Made by a program: the position numbers and the translations under genes | Notes under the pieces: model-generated | What the model was told of the DNA's origin: nothing | Database searches by the model: none | The model's input: only the letters and a program-made list of their open reading frames with translations | Origin: Arthrobacter stackebrandtii | GTDB lineage: Bacteria > Actinomycetota > Actinomycetes > Actinomycetales > Micrococcaceae | Assembly: GCF_017876675.1 (NCBI RefSeq) | Contig: NZ_JAGIOI010000001.1 | Span: 2,542,001 to 2,606,000, forward strand | Length of the DNA: 64,000 nt | Reading direction: 5' to 3' | Shown: positions 41,083 to 50,400 of the stretch, piece after piece | How the letters are laid out: each line of letters opens with the position of its first letter | Numbering within the stretch: the first letter of the stretch is position 1

Positions 41083-42177
41083 ATGCTTCCCGCCTATGAC
41101 CACTCCGCCGAATATTCGCACTGGGATGCCGGCCTGTGGACCCGCGTCCTGTCCGCCTCGGGCGTGCGCAGCCCGTTCACCGGCGAACCGTTTACGGAGG
41201 CCATGCTGGCTGGGCTGGCCGGCGGCATCGGCTTCATGATCTTCACGTTTGAATACAAGGACATCACCACGGCGTCGGCGGTGACCCGCTTCCACCCCGG
41301 CCCCTACACCGAGAACCTGCTCCGCCGCTCCGGCGCCGCCGTCAACATCCAGCAGACGGGCAGCGCCAAGCTGGCCCAGTCGCGACTGGACGCCGCACTC
41401 GAAACCGGGGTGCCCGCCGTCGTGCGTGTTGTGCGCGGTGAACTCCCCTGGATCGCGAAGGACCCGCTGGCCGACATGGACTCCATGGACGTTGCGGTGG
41501 TGGCCAGGGAGGGTGCCGGCTACCTGATGGACGACGGCGGCGGGCGCCTTGAGCGGATCACCGCGGCCGCGCTGGCGCAGGCGCGCGGCTCGCGCAAGGC
41601 GGACAAGCACTGGCAGGGGCATGTCGTGGTCCGCGGCGGGGCGGCGCAGGAGGGCGAGTCGCTGACCGCGGAAGTGGTGCGCCATGCCATGGCTGAGACC
41701 GCGGCGGAGCTCCTGTCCCAGCAGGCGCCGCCCGGGATTCCGCCGGGATACGCCAAGAACTTCGGCGTGCTGGGCATGCAGACCTGGGCGCAGCGGCTTG
41801 TGGATGCGTCCACCAAGCACGGCTGGATGCGGATCTTTGGCGACCCGGAACGCTCCGCCACCGGCATGGGCATGCTGCACGGGCTGCTGGCGGGGAAGCG
41901 CTACAGCGGGCCCGGCGCGCTGCGGCCGTTGTATGCGCAATTCCTCGACGAGGTGGCGCTGGCAGGGGAGGGGGTGTCCGGCGTCGAACGGGCAGGGCTG
42001 GCCGAAACCGCCGCACAATACCGCGCGTTGGGGGAGCACTGGGATGCCCTGACGGCGCTGGTCGGGGCCCCGGGTGAGCCGGATTTTGTGGCGATGGCGT
42101 CCCGGGTGGAGGCGATCGCGGTGCTGGAGGAGGCCGCGGCGAAGGAGCTGGCGGCTGTGGCGGGCAGCACGGACTAG
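41083..42177 (+). CDS. BtrH N-terminal / DUF4872-type protein
   Basis: Protein of 364 aa. The N-terminal half (HWDAGLWTRVLSASGVRSPFTG, then GGIGFMIFTFEYKD and LAQSRLDAALETGVPAVVRV) resembles the BtrH N-terminal papain-like domain. The C-terminal half (KNFGVLGMQTWAQRLVDAST, then GRRPLYAQF-like helices) resembles DUF4872. BtrH acts in butirosin assembly as an acyl-transfer enzyme; this homologue's role is unknown. Single gene, divergent from the WXG100 gene. Confidence 0.8.
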   Translation: MLPAYDHSAEYSHWDAGLWTRVLSASGVRSPFTGEPFTEAMLAGLAGGIGFMIFTFEYKDITTASAVTRFHPGPYTENLLRRSGAAVNIQQTGSAKLAQSRLDAALETGVPAVVRVVRGELPWIAKDPLADMDSMDVAVVAREGAGYLMDDGGGRLERITAAALAQARGSRKADKHWQGHVVVRGGAAQEGESLTAEVVRHAMAETAAELLSQQAPPGIPPGYAKNFGVLGMQTWAQRLVDASTKHGWMRIFGDPERSATGMGMLHGLLAGKRYSGPGALRPLYAQFLDEVALAGEGVSGVERAGLAETAAQYRALGEHWDALTALVGAPGEPDFVAMASRVEAIAVLEEAAAKELAAVAGSTD

Positions 42178-42222
42178 CCCGGTTTTCATGGCCCGGGCGC
42201 TCCCTGCGATAGGCTAGGGGGC

Positions 42223-43347
42223 GTGACTTATGAGATTGAGATTGGCCGTGGAAAGCGTGGACGCCGCGCATACTCGTTGGATGAGATTGCGATTGTGCCC
42301 TCCAGGCGCACCCGCGACCCCCAGGATGTGTCGGTGAAATGGCAGATCGATGCCTACCAGTTCGACATCCCCGTCCTCGGTGCGCCGATGGACTCGGTCA
42401 TGTCACCGGAGACGGCGATTGCCCTCGGCAAGCTCGGCGGCCTGGGCGTCCTGGACCTGGAAGGCCTGTGGACCCGCTATGAGGACCCGCAGCCGCTGCT
42501 CGACGAGATTGCGCTGCTGCAGGCCTCCGTGGTTGACGCCGAGACCACCGTGCGCCTCCAGCAGATCTACAGCGAGCCCATCAAGGCAGAACTGATCACC
42601 GCCCGCCTGGCCGAGATCCGTGCCGCCGGCGTGACCGTTGCCGGCTCCCTCACGCCGCAGCGCACGCAGGAGTTCTACAAGACCGTTGTGGCGGCGGGCG
42701 TGGACATCTTCGTCATCCGCGGCACCACGGTTTCCGCCGAGCACGTGTCCAAGTCCACCGAACCGCTGAACCTCAAGCAGTTCATCTACGAACTTGACGT
42801 CCCCGTCATCGTGGGCGGCGCGGCCGGCTACACCCCGGCCCTGCACCTCATGCGCACCGGCGCGGCGGGCGTCCTGGTCGGCTTTGGCGGCGGCGCGTCC
42901 ACCACCACCAGCCGTGCACTGGGCATCCGCTCACCCATGGCCAGCGCCATCTCCGACGTTGCCGCGGCCCGCCGCGACTACATGGACGAGTCCGGCGGCC
43001 GCTACGTTCACGTGATCGCCGACGGCGGCATGGGCTCCAGCGGCGACATCGTCAAGGCCATCGCCATGGGCGCCGACGCCGTCATGCTTGGCGCCGCACT
43101 GTCCCGGGCTGCCGAGGCACCCGGCCAGGGCTGGCACTGGGGTGCCGAGGCGCACCACCAGGAACTGCCGCGCGGCCACCGCGTCCACATGGGCACTGTG
43201 GGCACGCTGGCAGAGGTCCTGCACGGCCCGGCACACCAGGCCGACGGCGCCTCCAACCTGATCGGTGCCCTGCGCCGCTCCATGGCTACCACCGGCTACT
43301 CGGACCTGAAGGAATTCCAGCGCGTCGAGGTCATTGTCGCCCCGTAG
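42223..43347 (+). CDS. GuaB3-family IMP dehydrogenase-related protein
   Basis: TIM-barrel IMPDH paralogue of 374 aa without CBS domains, GTG start. GAPMDSVMSPETAIAL and DGGMGSSGDIVKAIAMGADAVMLG match the fold. At the place of the catalytic loop (GSICTTR in guaB) it has GFGGGASTTTSRALG, with no Cys. The same loss is known in the mycobacterial homologue, so it is unlikely to be an ordinary IMP dehydrogenase. Syntenic with guaB and guaA. Confidence 0.9.
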   Translation: MTYEIEIGRGKRGRRAYSLDEIAIVPSRRTRDPQDVSVKWQIDAYQFDIPVLGAPMDSVMSPETAIALGKLGGLGVLDLEGLWTRYEDPQPLLDEIALLQASVVDAETTVRLQQIYSEPIKAELITARLAEIRAAGVTVAGSLTPQRTQEFYKTVVAAGVDIFVIRGTTVSAEHVSKSTEPLNLKQFIYELDVPVIVGGAAGYTPALHLMRTGAAGVLVGFGGGASTTTSRALGIRSPMASAISDVAAARRDYMDESGGRYVHVIADGGMGSSGDIVKAIAMGADAVMLGAALSRAAEAPGQGWHWGAEAHHQELPRGHRVHMGTVGTLAEVLHGPAHQADGASNLIGALRRSMATTGYSDLKEFQRVEVIVAP

Positions 43348-43365
43348 CCTGTGCTTCCGCCGCAA

Positions 43366-43394
43366 GGGCGCCCGTCCGTTACGGACGGGCGCCC
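43366..43394 (+). terminator. guaB3 terminator hairpin
   Basis: GGGCGCCCGTCCGT (43366-43379) and its exact complement (43381-43394) meet at a tight centre (GTTAC). The hairpin is 18 bp past the stop of the guaB3-type gene. Confidence 0.65.
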
Positions 43395-43471
43395 CGGCAT
43401 TTAGCCCGGCTAGACTGGACGCGGGACGACCCGGTGCGGGGCCCTCCCTTGGACGCATGCGAAAGGTACCG

Positions 43472-43963
43472 ATGACGCAGGGCTCGCTGGAACGCTATGA
43501 AACCGAACTGACCAACCCGGGCCTCGTGATCCTGGAAATGGTGGCCGACTCCAAGGAGGATGCCGCCGCACAGCTCGCCGCAAAACTGTACGGGCAGGGC
43601 CGCATCTCGGACCTGGAAGGCTTCCTTGCCGACGTCAACGCCCGCGAGCACCAGATGGCCACCGGCCTGCCCGGCGGGATCGGCCTGCCGCACGCCCGCA
43701 GTGCGTTCGTCAACGAAATCTCCATCGCGGTGGGCATCACCAAGTTCGACCACAGCCTGGATTTTGGCGCGGTGGACGGTCCGGCCAACGTGATTTTGCT
43801 CATCGCGACGCCCGCCAGCTCCTTCTCGGCGCACCTGGAGGTCCTGGCCACGCTGGCCCGCTCGCTGTTCAAGGAAAACTTCCGCGAGTCGCTGCGCCGC
43901 GCCCACGACGCCGAGGTTATTGCCGAACTCATCAACTCGACCCTGGTGTTCTTCGACCACTGA
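43472..43963 (+). CDS. PTS fructose-family EIIA protein
   Basis: Stand-alone EIIA domain of 163 aa. The phosphorylated His is H74 in GIGLPHARS. NEISIAVGITKFDHSLDFGAVDGPANVILLIATPAS follows the family pattern. The ATG at 43472 has GAAAGG 7 bp upstream; other in-frame starts lie upstream. No EIIB/EIIC gene is adjacent, so it may act in regulation or with a distant fructose or mannitol permease. Confidence 0.88.
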   Translation: MTQGSLERYETELTNPGLVILEMVADSKEDAAAQLAAKLYGQGRISDLEGFLADVNAREHQMATGLPGGIGLPHARSAFVNEISIAVGITKFDHSLDFGAVDGPANVILLIATPASSFSAHLEVLATLARSLFKENFRESLRRAHDAEVIAELINSTLVFFDH

Positions 43964-44078
43964 AACCATGCACGACGGCGGCACTCGCCTGCCGCCTGCG
44001 GCCCGGCCGGGGCAGCGGGCAGGACGGGCGCCGTGGGTGCATTCGTTGTTCTACATGGTTACGAAGTACCGTTGAAGT

Positions 44079-44981
44079 GTGTTAAAAACTGCCGTCAAGC
44101 CCAAATGGATAGCAGCGCTGCTGTTTGCGCTGGCTGTCGCCGCCGTCCTAGTCCTCCTCAGCCAATGGCAGTTTTCCCGTTCGCTGGAGAAGGATGTTGC
44201 CCCGCCGTCCGTGACGGAGAAGGTGCAGCCCCTGCTTGACACCATGGAACCCGGGCAGACCATGACGGGCAACATCGAGGGCCAGTTGGTCACCGCCAAG
44301 GGCCATTTTGACCCGTCCAGGCAGGTGCTCGTCTCCTCCCGCGTCCAGGACGAGAGGATTGGCTACTGGGTAGTCACTGCCTTTGTTGTGGATGGCGCAC
44401 CCGTTCTGGAAGGCGTGGCAGCAACCGAGGAGGTCGTGATTCCCGTCGCCCGCGGCTGGATTCCCACGCCGGACAACGTCCCGGCTGCCCCAACCGGAAC
44501 CCTGGAAGTCGAGGGCCGCCTGCTCAACTCGGAGGGCCCTGTAGTTTCACAAAAGCTGCCCGAGGGACAGGTTTCCGCACTGGCGTCCGCGGAGCTGACC
44601 AACGTCTGGGAAGTGACCACCTACGCGGCCTTCATCGTTTCCCACAGTGAAACGCTGGACGGCCAGAACGTTGGTGCGGCAGCCTCCAACGGGGCGCTGG
44701 TCCCAATCACCGTCACCGCCACGGACCAGAACGACAAGATCAACTGGCTCAACATCTTCTACGCCGCCGAATGGGTCATCTTCGCCGGATTCGCTCTCTT
44801 CCTCTGGTGGCGCCTCGTCGCCGACGACTACCGCCGCGAACAGGACGAATTGTTCGACATCGACCATGATGATGACGACAAGGGCGGGGACCTCGACGGG
44901 CCCGGCGGCGGCCAGCCCGCCACAGTGCCGAACCGGCACACAGACACCACGAACCACATTGAGGAGGGCCGGCAACAGTGA
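44079..44981 (+). CDS. SURF1-family cytochrome oxidase biogenesis protein
   Basis: Membrane protein of 300 aa that helps assemble haem-copper cytochrome oxidase. GTG start. Two helices, near residues 8-28 and about 225-245, enclose a large extracytoplasmic domain with the SURF1 pattern RQVLVSSRVQDERIGYWVVTAFVVDGAPVLEGVAATEE. An acidic tail follows. The stop overlaps the DUF3817 gene by 4 bp. Confidence 0.9.
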   Translation: MLKTAVKPKWIAALLFALAVAAVLVLLSQWQFSRSLEKDVAPPSVTEKVQPLLDTMEPGQTMTGNIEGQLVTAKGHFDPSRQVLVSSRVQDERIGYWVVTAFVVDGAPVLEGVAATEEVVIPVARGWIPTPDNVPAAPTGTLEVEGRLLNSEGPVVSQKLPEGQVSALASAELTNVWEVTTYAAFIVSHSETLDGQNVGAAASNGALVPITVTATDQNDKINWLNIFYAAEWVIFAGFALFLWWRLVADDYRREQDELFDIDHDDDDKGGDLDGPGGGQPATVPNRHTDTTNHIEEGRQQ

Positions 44982-45493
44982 CCGAGCCGAAGAACACCGA
45001 ATCCAGCACCGCGCCGGAAGCACCCGCACAGCCGGGCGCCAAGGCCGCGCCCAAGCGCCGTTTTGGCGGCACCCCCGCACAGATCCTCTCCGCCTTGAAG
45101 TTCTACAAGTACCTGGCCTACGCAACTGGCGTCATGCTGTTGCTGCTGGTGGTTGAACTGATCTTCCGCTACGGCTTTGGCAGCGTCCTGGTGGCCGGCG
45201 GCACCGACACAGTGACGGGGGCCGCCCACGGCTTTGGTCTTGCCCCCATCCACTCCGTGACTGGCGGCGTGAACCTGTCCACCATGGTGCTGATCATCCA
45301 CGGCTGGATGTACGTGGTGTACTTGATCTCCGACTTCCGCCTCTGGACCCTCATGCGCTGGCCCTTCAGCCGGCTTGTCCTGATCGCCCTCGGCGGCGTC
45401 GTCCCCTTCCTGTCTTTCTTCGTTGAAGCCAAGGTGCACAAGGAAGTTCTGGCGGAAGTGGCCGCCAACCCAAAGGCCGGCAAGCGCTACTAA
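44978..45493 (+). CDS. DUF3817 membrane protein
   Basis: Protein of 171 aa with about three helices (near 46-66, 100-122, 128-150). The motif VHGWMYVVYLISDF-like segment (HGWMYVVYLISDFRLWTLMRWPF) is the DUF3817 core. GTG start overlapping the SURF1 gene. An Ala/Pro-rich soluble N-terminus precedes the first helix. Often next to guaA in actinobacteria; function unknown. Confidence 0.85.
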   Translation: MTEPKNTESSTAPEAPAQPGAKAAPKRRFGGTPAQILSALKFYKYLAYATGVMLLLLVVELIFRYGFGSVLVAGGTDTVTGAAHGFGLAPIHSVTGGVNLSTMVLIIHGWMYVVYLISDFRLWTLMRWPFSRLVLIALGGVVPFLSFFVEAKVHKEVLAEVAANPKAGKRY

Positions 45494-45501
45494 AGCCAAC
45501 C

Positions 45502-45620
45502 CCCTCGCACCATTGGCAGCTCTTTTCTGCGATGCCCTCGCAGCAATTGCTGCTTTTCCTGGGGCGTCCTCGGAGCAATGCCTGGTTTTCCCGAAGTGCT
45601 CTCGCACCCACTGCGAGAGC
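45502..45620 (+). repeat. Tandem intergenic repeat units (locus D)
   Basis: Four units start at about 45502, 45534, 45567 and 45598. They share CCCTCGCA(C/G)CAATTGC-type cores with a TTTTC stretch between them; the period is about 32 bp. They follow the DUF3817 stop on the + strand, the same orientation rule as at the other loci. The array ends about 110 bp before guaA. Confidence 0.85.
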
Positions 45621-45730
45621 ATTTCGGATTTAAGCACCATTGAAGCCGCCGCATTGGGAAAGATGAGGTGCTCGTCACCTCCGGCGGTGGTGCGGGGCAA
45701 GGCGGTGCCGGTGTGGGTTAAGATTGGTGG

Positions 45731-47320
45731 GTGACTACTCCCGCTAAGGCCCAGACTTCCCAGAAGCCCGTCCTGGTTGTGGATTACGGTGCCCAGTACG
45801 CCCAGTTGATTGCGCGCCGTGTGCGTGAGGCCAATGTGTACTCGGAAATCGTGCCGCATACCTATACAACTGAGCAGTTGCTGGCTAAAAACCCAGCTGC
45901 CATCATCCTCTCCGGTGGACCCTCAAGCGTCTACTCCCAGGGTGCGCCCAACGTTGGCGCAGACCTTTTTGAAGCCGGCATTCCGGTCCTCGGCATTTGC
46001 TATGGCTTCCAGGCCATGGCAGCAGCCCTGGGCGGAACCGTCGCCGAAACAGGCCAGCGCGAATACGGCGCAACCCAGGTGCAGATCCTGGGCGAAAGCC
46101 GTTCCATCCTCGCCTCGACCGGCGCCGAGCAGACCACCTGGATGAGCCACGGCGACGCCGTGCACCAGGCGCCCGAGGGCTTTGACGTCCTGGCCACCTC
46201 CGCAGGCGCCCCTGTTGCTGCCTTCGCGAATGAGGAAAAGTGCCTTTTCGGTGTGCAGTGGCACCCCGAGGTCAAGCACTCCGAGTTCGGCCAGCAGGTC
46301 TTGGAGAACTTCCTGTTCAACGGCGCCAAGCTGGAAAAGAACTGGACTGCCACCTCCATCCTCGACGAGCAGGTGGAGCTCATCCGCAACCAGATCGGCG
46401 ATGCCCGGGTTCTGTGCGGGCTCTCCGGCGGTGTTGACTCCGCCGTTGCAGCCGCGCTGGTGCAGCGCGCAGTGGGCGACCAGCTCACCTGCGTGTTCGT
46501 CAACCACGGCCTGCTGCGCCAGGACGAAGCCGAGCAGGTGGAGCGCGACTTCGTGGCAGCCACCGGTGCCAAGCTGTACGTTGCCAACGAACAGGACCGA
46601 TTCCTGAACGCGCTTGCGGGCGTCTCGGACCCGGAAACCAAGCGCAAGATCATCGGCCGCGAATTCATCCGCGCCTTCGAGGAAGCCGAGCGTGCCATCA
46701 TGGCCGAGGCCGCCCTGGAAGGCGAGGAGATCAAGTTCCTCGTCCAGGGCACCCTGTACCCCGACGTCGTCGAATCCGGCGGCGGCGAAGGCGCAGCCAA
46801 CATCAAGAGCCACCACAACGTGGGCGGCCTCCCTGAAGACCTGCGCTTCGAGCTCGTCGAGCCGCTGCGCGCGCTGTTCAAGGATGAGGTCCGTGCCGTT
46901 GGCGCCGAGCTGGGCCTGCCGGCCGAGATCGTCGGCCGCCAGCCGTTCCCCGGCCCCGGCTTGGGAATCCGCATCGTCGGTGAAATCACCGGTGAGCGCC
47001 TGGAACTGCTCCGGAAGGCTGACGCCATTGCCCGCGCCGAGCTGACTGCAGCCGGCCTGGACAACGACGTGTGGCAAATGCCCGTGGTGCTGCTGGCGGA
47101 CGTCCGCAGCGTTGGTGTCATGGGTGACGGCCGCACTTACGGCCACCCGATCGTGCTGCGTCCGGTCTCCTCCGAGGATGCCATGACCGCCGACTGGTCG
47201 CGCCTGCCCTACGATCTCTTGGCGAAGATCTCCAACCGGATCACCAACGAGGTGGAAGGTGTCAACCGCGTGGTCCTGGACGTCACGTCCAAGCCGCCGG
47301 GAACCATCGAGTGGGAGTAA
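45731..47320 (+). CDS. guaA: GMP synthase (glutamine-hydrolysing)
   Basis: Amination of XMP to GMP. The protein has 529 aa with a GTG start. The glutaminase domain has the catalytic Cys C90 in [10 protein letters not shown] and WHPEVKHS. The P-loop of the ATP-PPase domain is [16 protein letters not shown]. The C-terminal XMP-binding domain ends PGTIEWE. With guaB it completes the IMP-to-GMP route. Confidence 0.98.
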   Translation: MTTPAKAQTSQKPVLVVDYGAQYAQLIARRVREANVYSEIVPHTYTTEQLLAKNPAAIILSGGPSSVYSQGAPNVGADLFEAGIPVLGICYGFQAMAAALGGTVAETGQREYGATQVQILGESRSILASTGAEQTTWMSHGDAVHQAPEGFDVLATSAGAPVAAFANEEKCLFGVQWHPEVKHSEFGQQVLENFLFNGAKLEKNWTATSILDEQVELIRNQIGDARVLCGLSGGVDSAVAAALVQRAVGDQLTCVFVNHGLLRQDEAEQVERDFVAATGAKLYVANEQDRFLNALAGVSDPETKRKIIGREFIRAFEEAERAIMAEAALEGEEIKFLVQGTLYPDVVESGGGEGAANIKSHHNVGGLPEDLRFELVEPLRALFKDEVRAVGAELGLPAEIVGRQPFPGPGLGIRIVGEITGERLELLRKADAIARAELTAAGLDNDVWQMPVVLLADVRSVGVMGDGRTYGHPIVLRPVSSEDAMTADWSRLPYDLLAKISNRITNEVEGVNRVVLDVTSKPPGTIEWE

Positions 47321-47330
47321 TCCCGCGCTA

Positions 47331-47393
47331 GGCACCCTGGGGGACGCCCGCAGCCTGCTATTTCAGGCTTATTTTGGCGTCCCCCAGTGTGCC
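47331..47393 (+). terminator. guaA terminator
   Basis: The arms 47331-47348 and 47376-47393 pair at 17 of 18 positions. A smaller inner hairpin (AGCCTG/CAGGCT) and TTATTTT lie inside. The element starts 11 bp after the guaA stop. Confidence 0.8.
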
Positions 47394-47433
47394 GAGCAGG
47401 CATAAGCAGGCGGAAAACGATAGCCTGAATTGC

Positions 47434-50400
47434 ATGTCAGTATGGTCAAGACCGTTTCGCTTTAGCGCAGAGAAGAAGGCACCCGTGTCCGAAGTTGCAG
47501 GTCCCACGGCGAGCTCCGCGGAATTCCAAACCTGGCTTGCTGGACTGGACTCCTTTTCCGGGGCGGACACGGCCCTGGCCTTTGAGAAAACAGCGCACGG
47601 CAGCATTGACCTCAGCCACGCCCACCCGTCCGGCCTGGCCCAGCTGCTGGCCGGACGAAAGACCCGCCTGTCGACCCTCATCCGGGAGCCGGAGCACTAT
47701 GCCGGCGCCAAGCGGGCTGCTGCAGCACTGCGGGCCAAAATTTTTGAACTGAGCACCGACCGCGGCATCGACGTCGGCTACCTTGCCGCCGGCATGGCGC
47801 GATGGTCCACCGTGGACGGCGACGGCAGCGGCGACATTTGCGCACCCGTGCTGTTGGCCGCCGTCGCCCTGACCGTCCGGGCTGGCCAGGATGACTACGA
47901 ACTTCAGCTCATGGAGCAGGCCCAGGTCAACCCGGCACTGGTGAACCACCTGGCCGAACAGCACAATATCCACCTTGACGCCGCCGCCCTGGGCAGGCTG
48001 GCCTACAGCACGGCCCGATTCGACCCGGCACCTGTGCTGGAGCGTGTCCGGTCCATGCTCGGGCCGATCTTTAGTGCCAGCGTGGACCATTCACTCGTGG
48101 TCTCGACTTTCGCGTTTCTGGCCGACCACCTGGGCGACACCGCACTGCTTGAACGCAGCGAAATGCTGGAGGAACTTCAAGGCCACAGCGGCGATGACGT
48201 GCTCCCCGTTGAGCTGGAACCGGAATTCGACCGCTTTGCAGCCTTGGATGAACGCCACCCGCGCGACGAAATCTTCGTCCGCGACGCCGATCCGCAGCAG
48301 CAGTACGTCCTTGACCTGATCCGCAGCGGCGAATCCGTGCTGGTGTCCACCCCGCCAGGCACAGGCCAGACGCAGACGGCGATCAACGCCGTCGCGCAAT
48401 TGGTCCATGACGGCAAGAGCGTCCTGGTGGTCGGGGAACGCCGCGGGACGCTGAATGAATTCGCCCAGATATTTGCCGGCCTCGACCTGGACTCCCTCCT
48501 GCTGCAACTGGGCGCCCACACCGGACCCCAGCAGATCAAGTCCCAGCTGATCCGGGCCATCACGCGCAACGAGAAGGCTTCAGAGCCGAAGCTGGACACA
48601 CTGCATGAAACGCTCGTTGACCACCGGCACCAGCTCGTGGACCACGTAGCCAGCCTGCACAACGTGCGCGAACGGTGGGGCTGCTCGCCCTACCAGGCCA
48701 TGCAGTCGCTGGCTGAACTGACCTCAATCCATCCGGCACCGTCCACCACGGTCCGGCTCAAGCGCAGCGTCCTGGACAGCATCCGCGACCGCAAGGAGCT
48801 CACGGACCGGCTCCAGCGCGCGGCACTGCTCGGCTCGTTCAGCCAAGTGGCGGTCAGCAGCGCCTGGCACGGAGCCCGCATGGTGACCCGCAAGGAAACC
48901 GAGGCCGCGTTCGCCCTGGCCGAGGACCTCTATGCACGCGTTCCCGGCTTCGCCGAGAAGATGCGAGACGTCGCAGAATTCGGCCAGATCCGGCAGGGCA
49001 ACTCATTCGCCGAGTGGGGCCGCCAGCTGGACATGCTTGTGGCCATCCGCGAAAGCCTGGACAAGTTCAACGCCGATGTCTTTGACTGGCCCACGGACGA
49101 GATGATCGCCGCCACCGCCACCAACGCCTGGCGCCGCGAGCGGGGCATCGACATGCCGGCCCTGCAGCGTGCCCGCTTCCGCCGCAACGCCAAGGACCTC
49201 GTGCGCCCGGGTGTCCACATCGCAGACCTGCACGCCTCCCTGGTGCTGGTCAGCGAACAGAGCGCACAGTGGGCCGGGGCCGCCACAAGCAAGCGCCACC
49301 CCACGGTCCCCTCCGGCCTCGCCGAGTTGAGCCGCACTTTTGCGGACCTGCGCAAGAAGCTGCTCTCCCTGGGGGCCGTGCTGGAGCGCACCGTCGACGG
49401 AGGCGACCTCCTGAACTTCAACGCCGGCGAGTTGGTTGGCCGGCTTGAAGCACTCGTGGCGTCCAGGGACTCCCTGGAAAACCTGCCCGAGCGCACGCTG
49501 CTCCTTGAAGGCATGCAGGAGCAGGGCCTGGGCGAGCTCCTCGACGACTTGGCCCGCCGTGAGGTGCCGGCCGAGCAGACCGGCGCCGAGCTGGAACTGG
49601 CATGGTGGCAATCCGCGCTGGAAGCGATGATCAGCGGCGACGAGTACCTGGCCATGTCCGACGGCGACAACCTCCGCCGCTTGGAAGCCGAGTTCCGGCT
49701 GGCAGACCAGGCACATGTCGCCTCAGGGCCCGGCCGGATTCGCTGGCGCCTGGCGCAGGAATGGGCCAAGGCCCTGGCCGGGCCGCACCGCCAGGGTGAA
49801 ATGCTGCGCAACCTCTTGAAGGACGGGCGCGTGTCCATGGGTGCGCTGACCACCCAAACACCCGACCTGCTCCGCAACCTGGCACCGGTCTTTGCCATGA
49901 GCCCGCTGGCCGTGCCGTCGGCTGTTCCATCAGGATGGCGGTTTGACGCCGTGGTCGTCCTGGACGCGGAATCAACCTCCCTGCAGTCGGCGCTGCCGTC
50001 ACTGGCACGCGCGGACCAAGTCATCGCCTTCGGTGACGAGCAGACCGCCTGCCCCAAGAGCTTCTCCGTTGCCGTCGCTGCACCGGGTGAAAACGCGGCC
50101 GGGTCCCACCCACTGGAAAGCGTGTTTGGTGCGCTCTCCAGGATACTGCCGCGTCACCGGCTCACCGTTTGCTACCGGGCGGTCGACGAAGACCTCGTGC
50201 GCCAGCTCAGCAGCGGCTTCTACGACTCGCAGCTGGAACGCCTGCCGGACGGGCGCGTCCTGACCGGCCTGGAACGCTCACTGACCGTCGACTACCTCCC
50301 GGATGGCAAGGGCCTGCCGGGCATGGGCGACGGCGGTGTGGAATCCGTGGTGGCCGAGGTCAACCGGGTCGTCGACCTGGTGTTCGAACACGCCCGGGTG

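Noticed and set aside
43457-43471. Earlier ATG for the PTS EIIA gene
   Set aside because: The later ATG has a better-placed GAAAGG; both remain possible.
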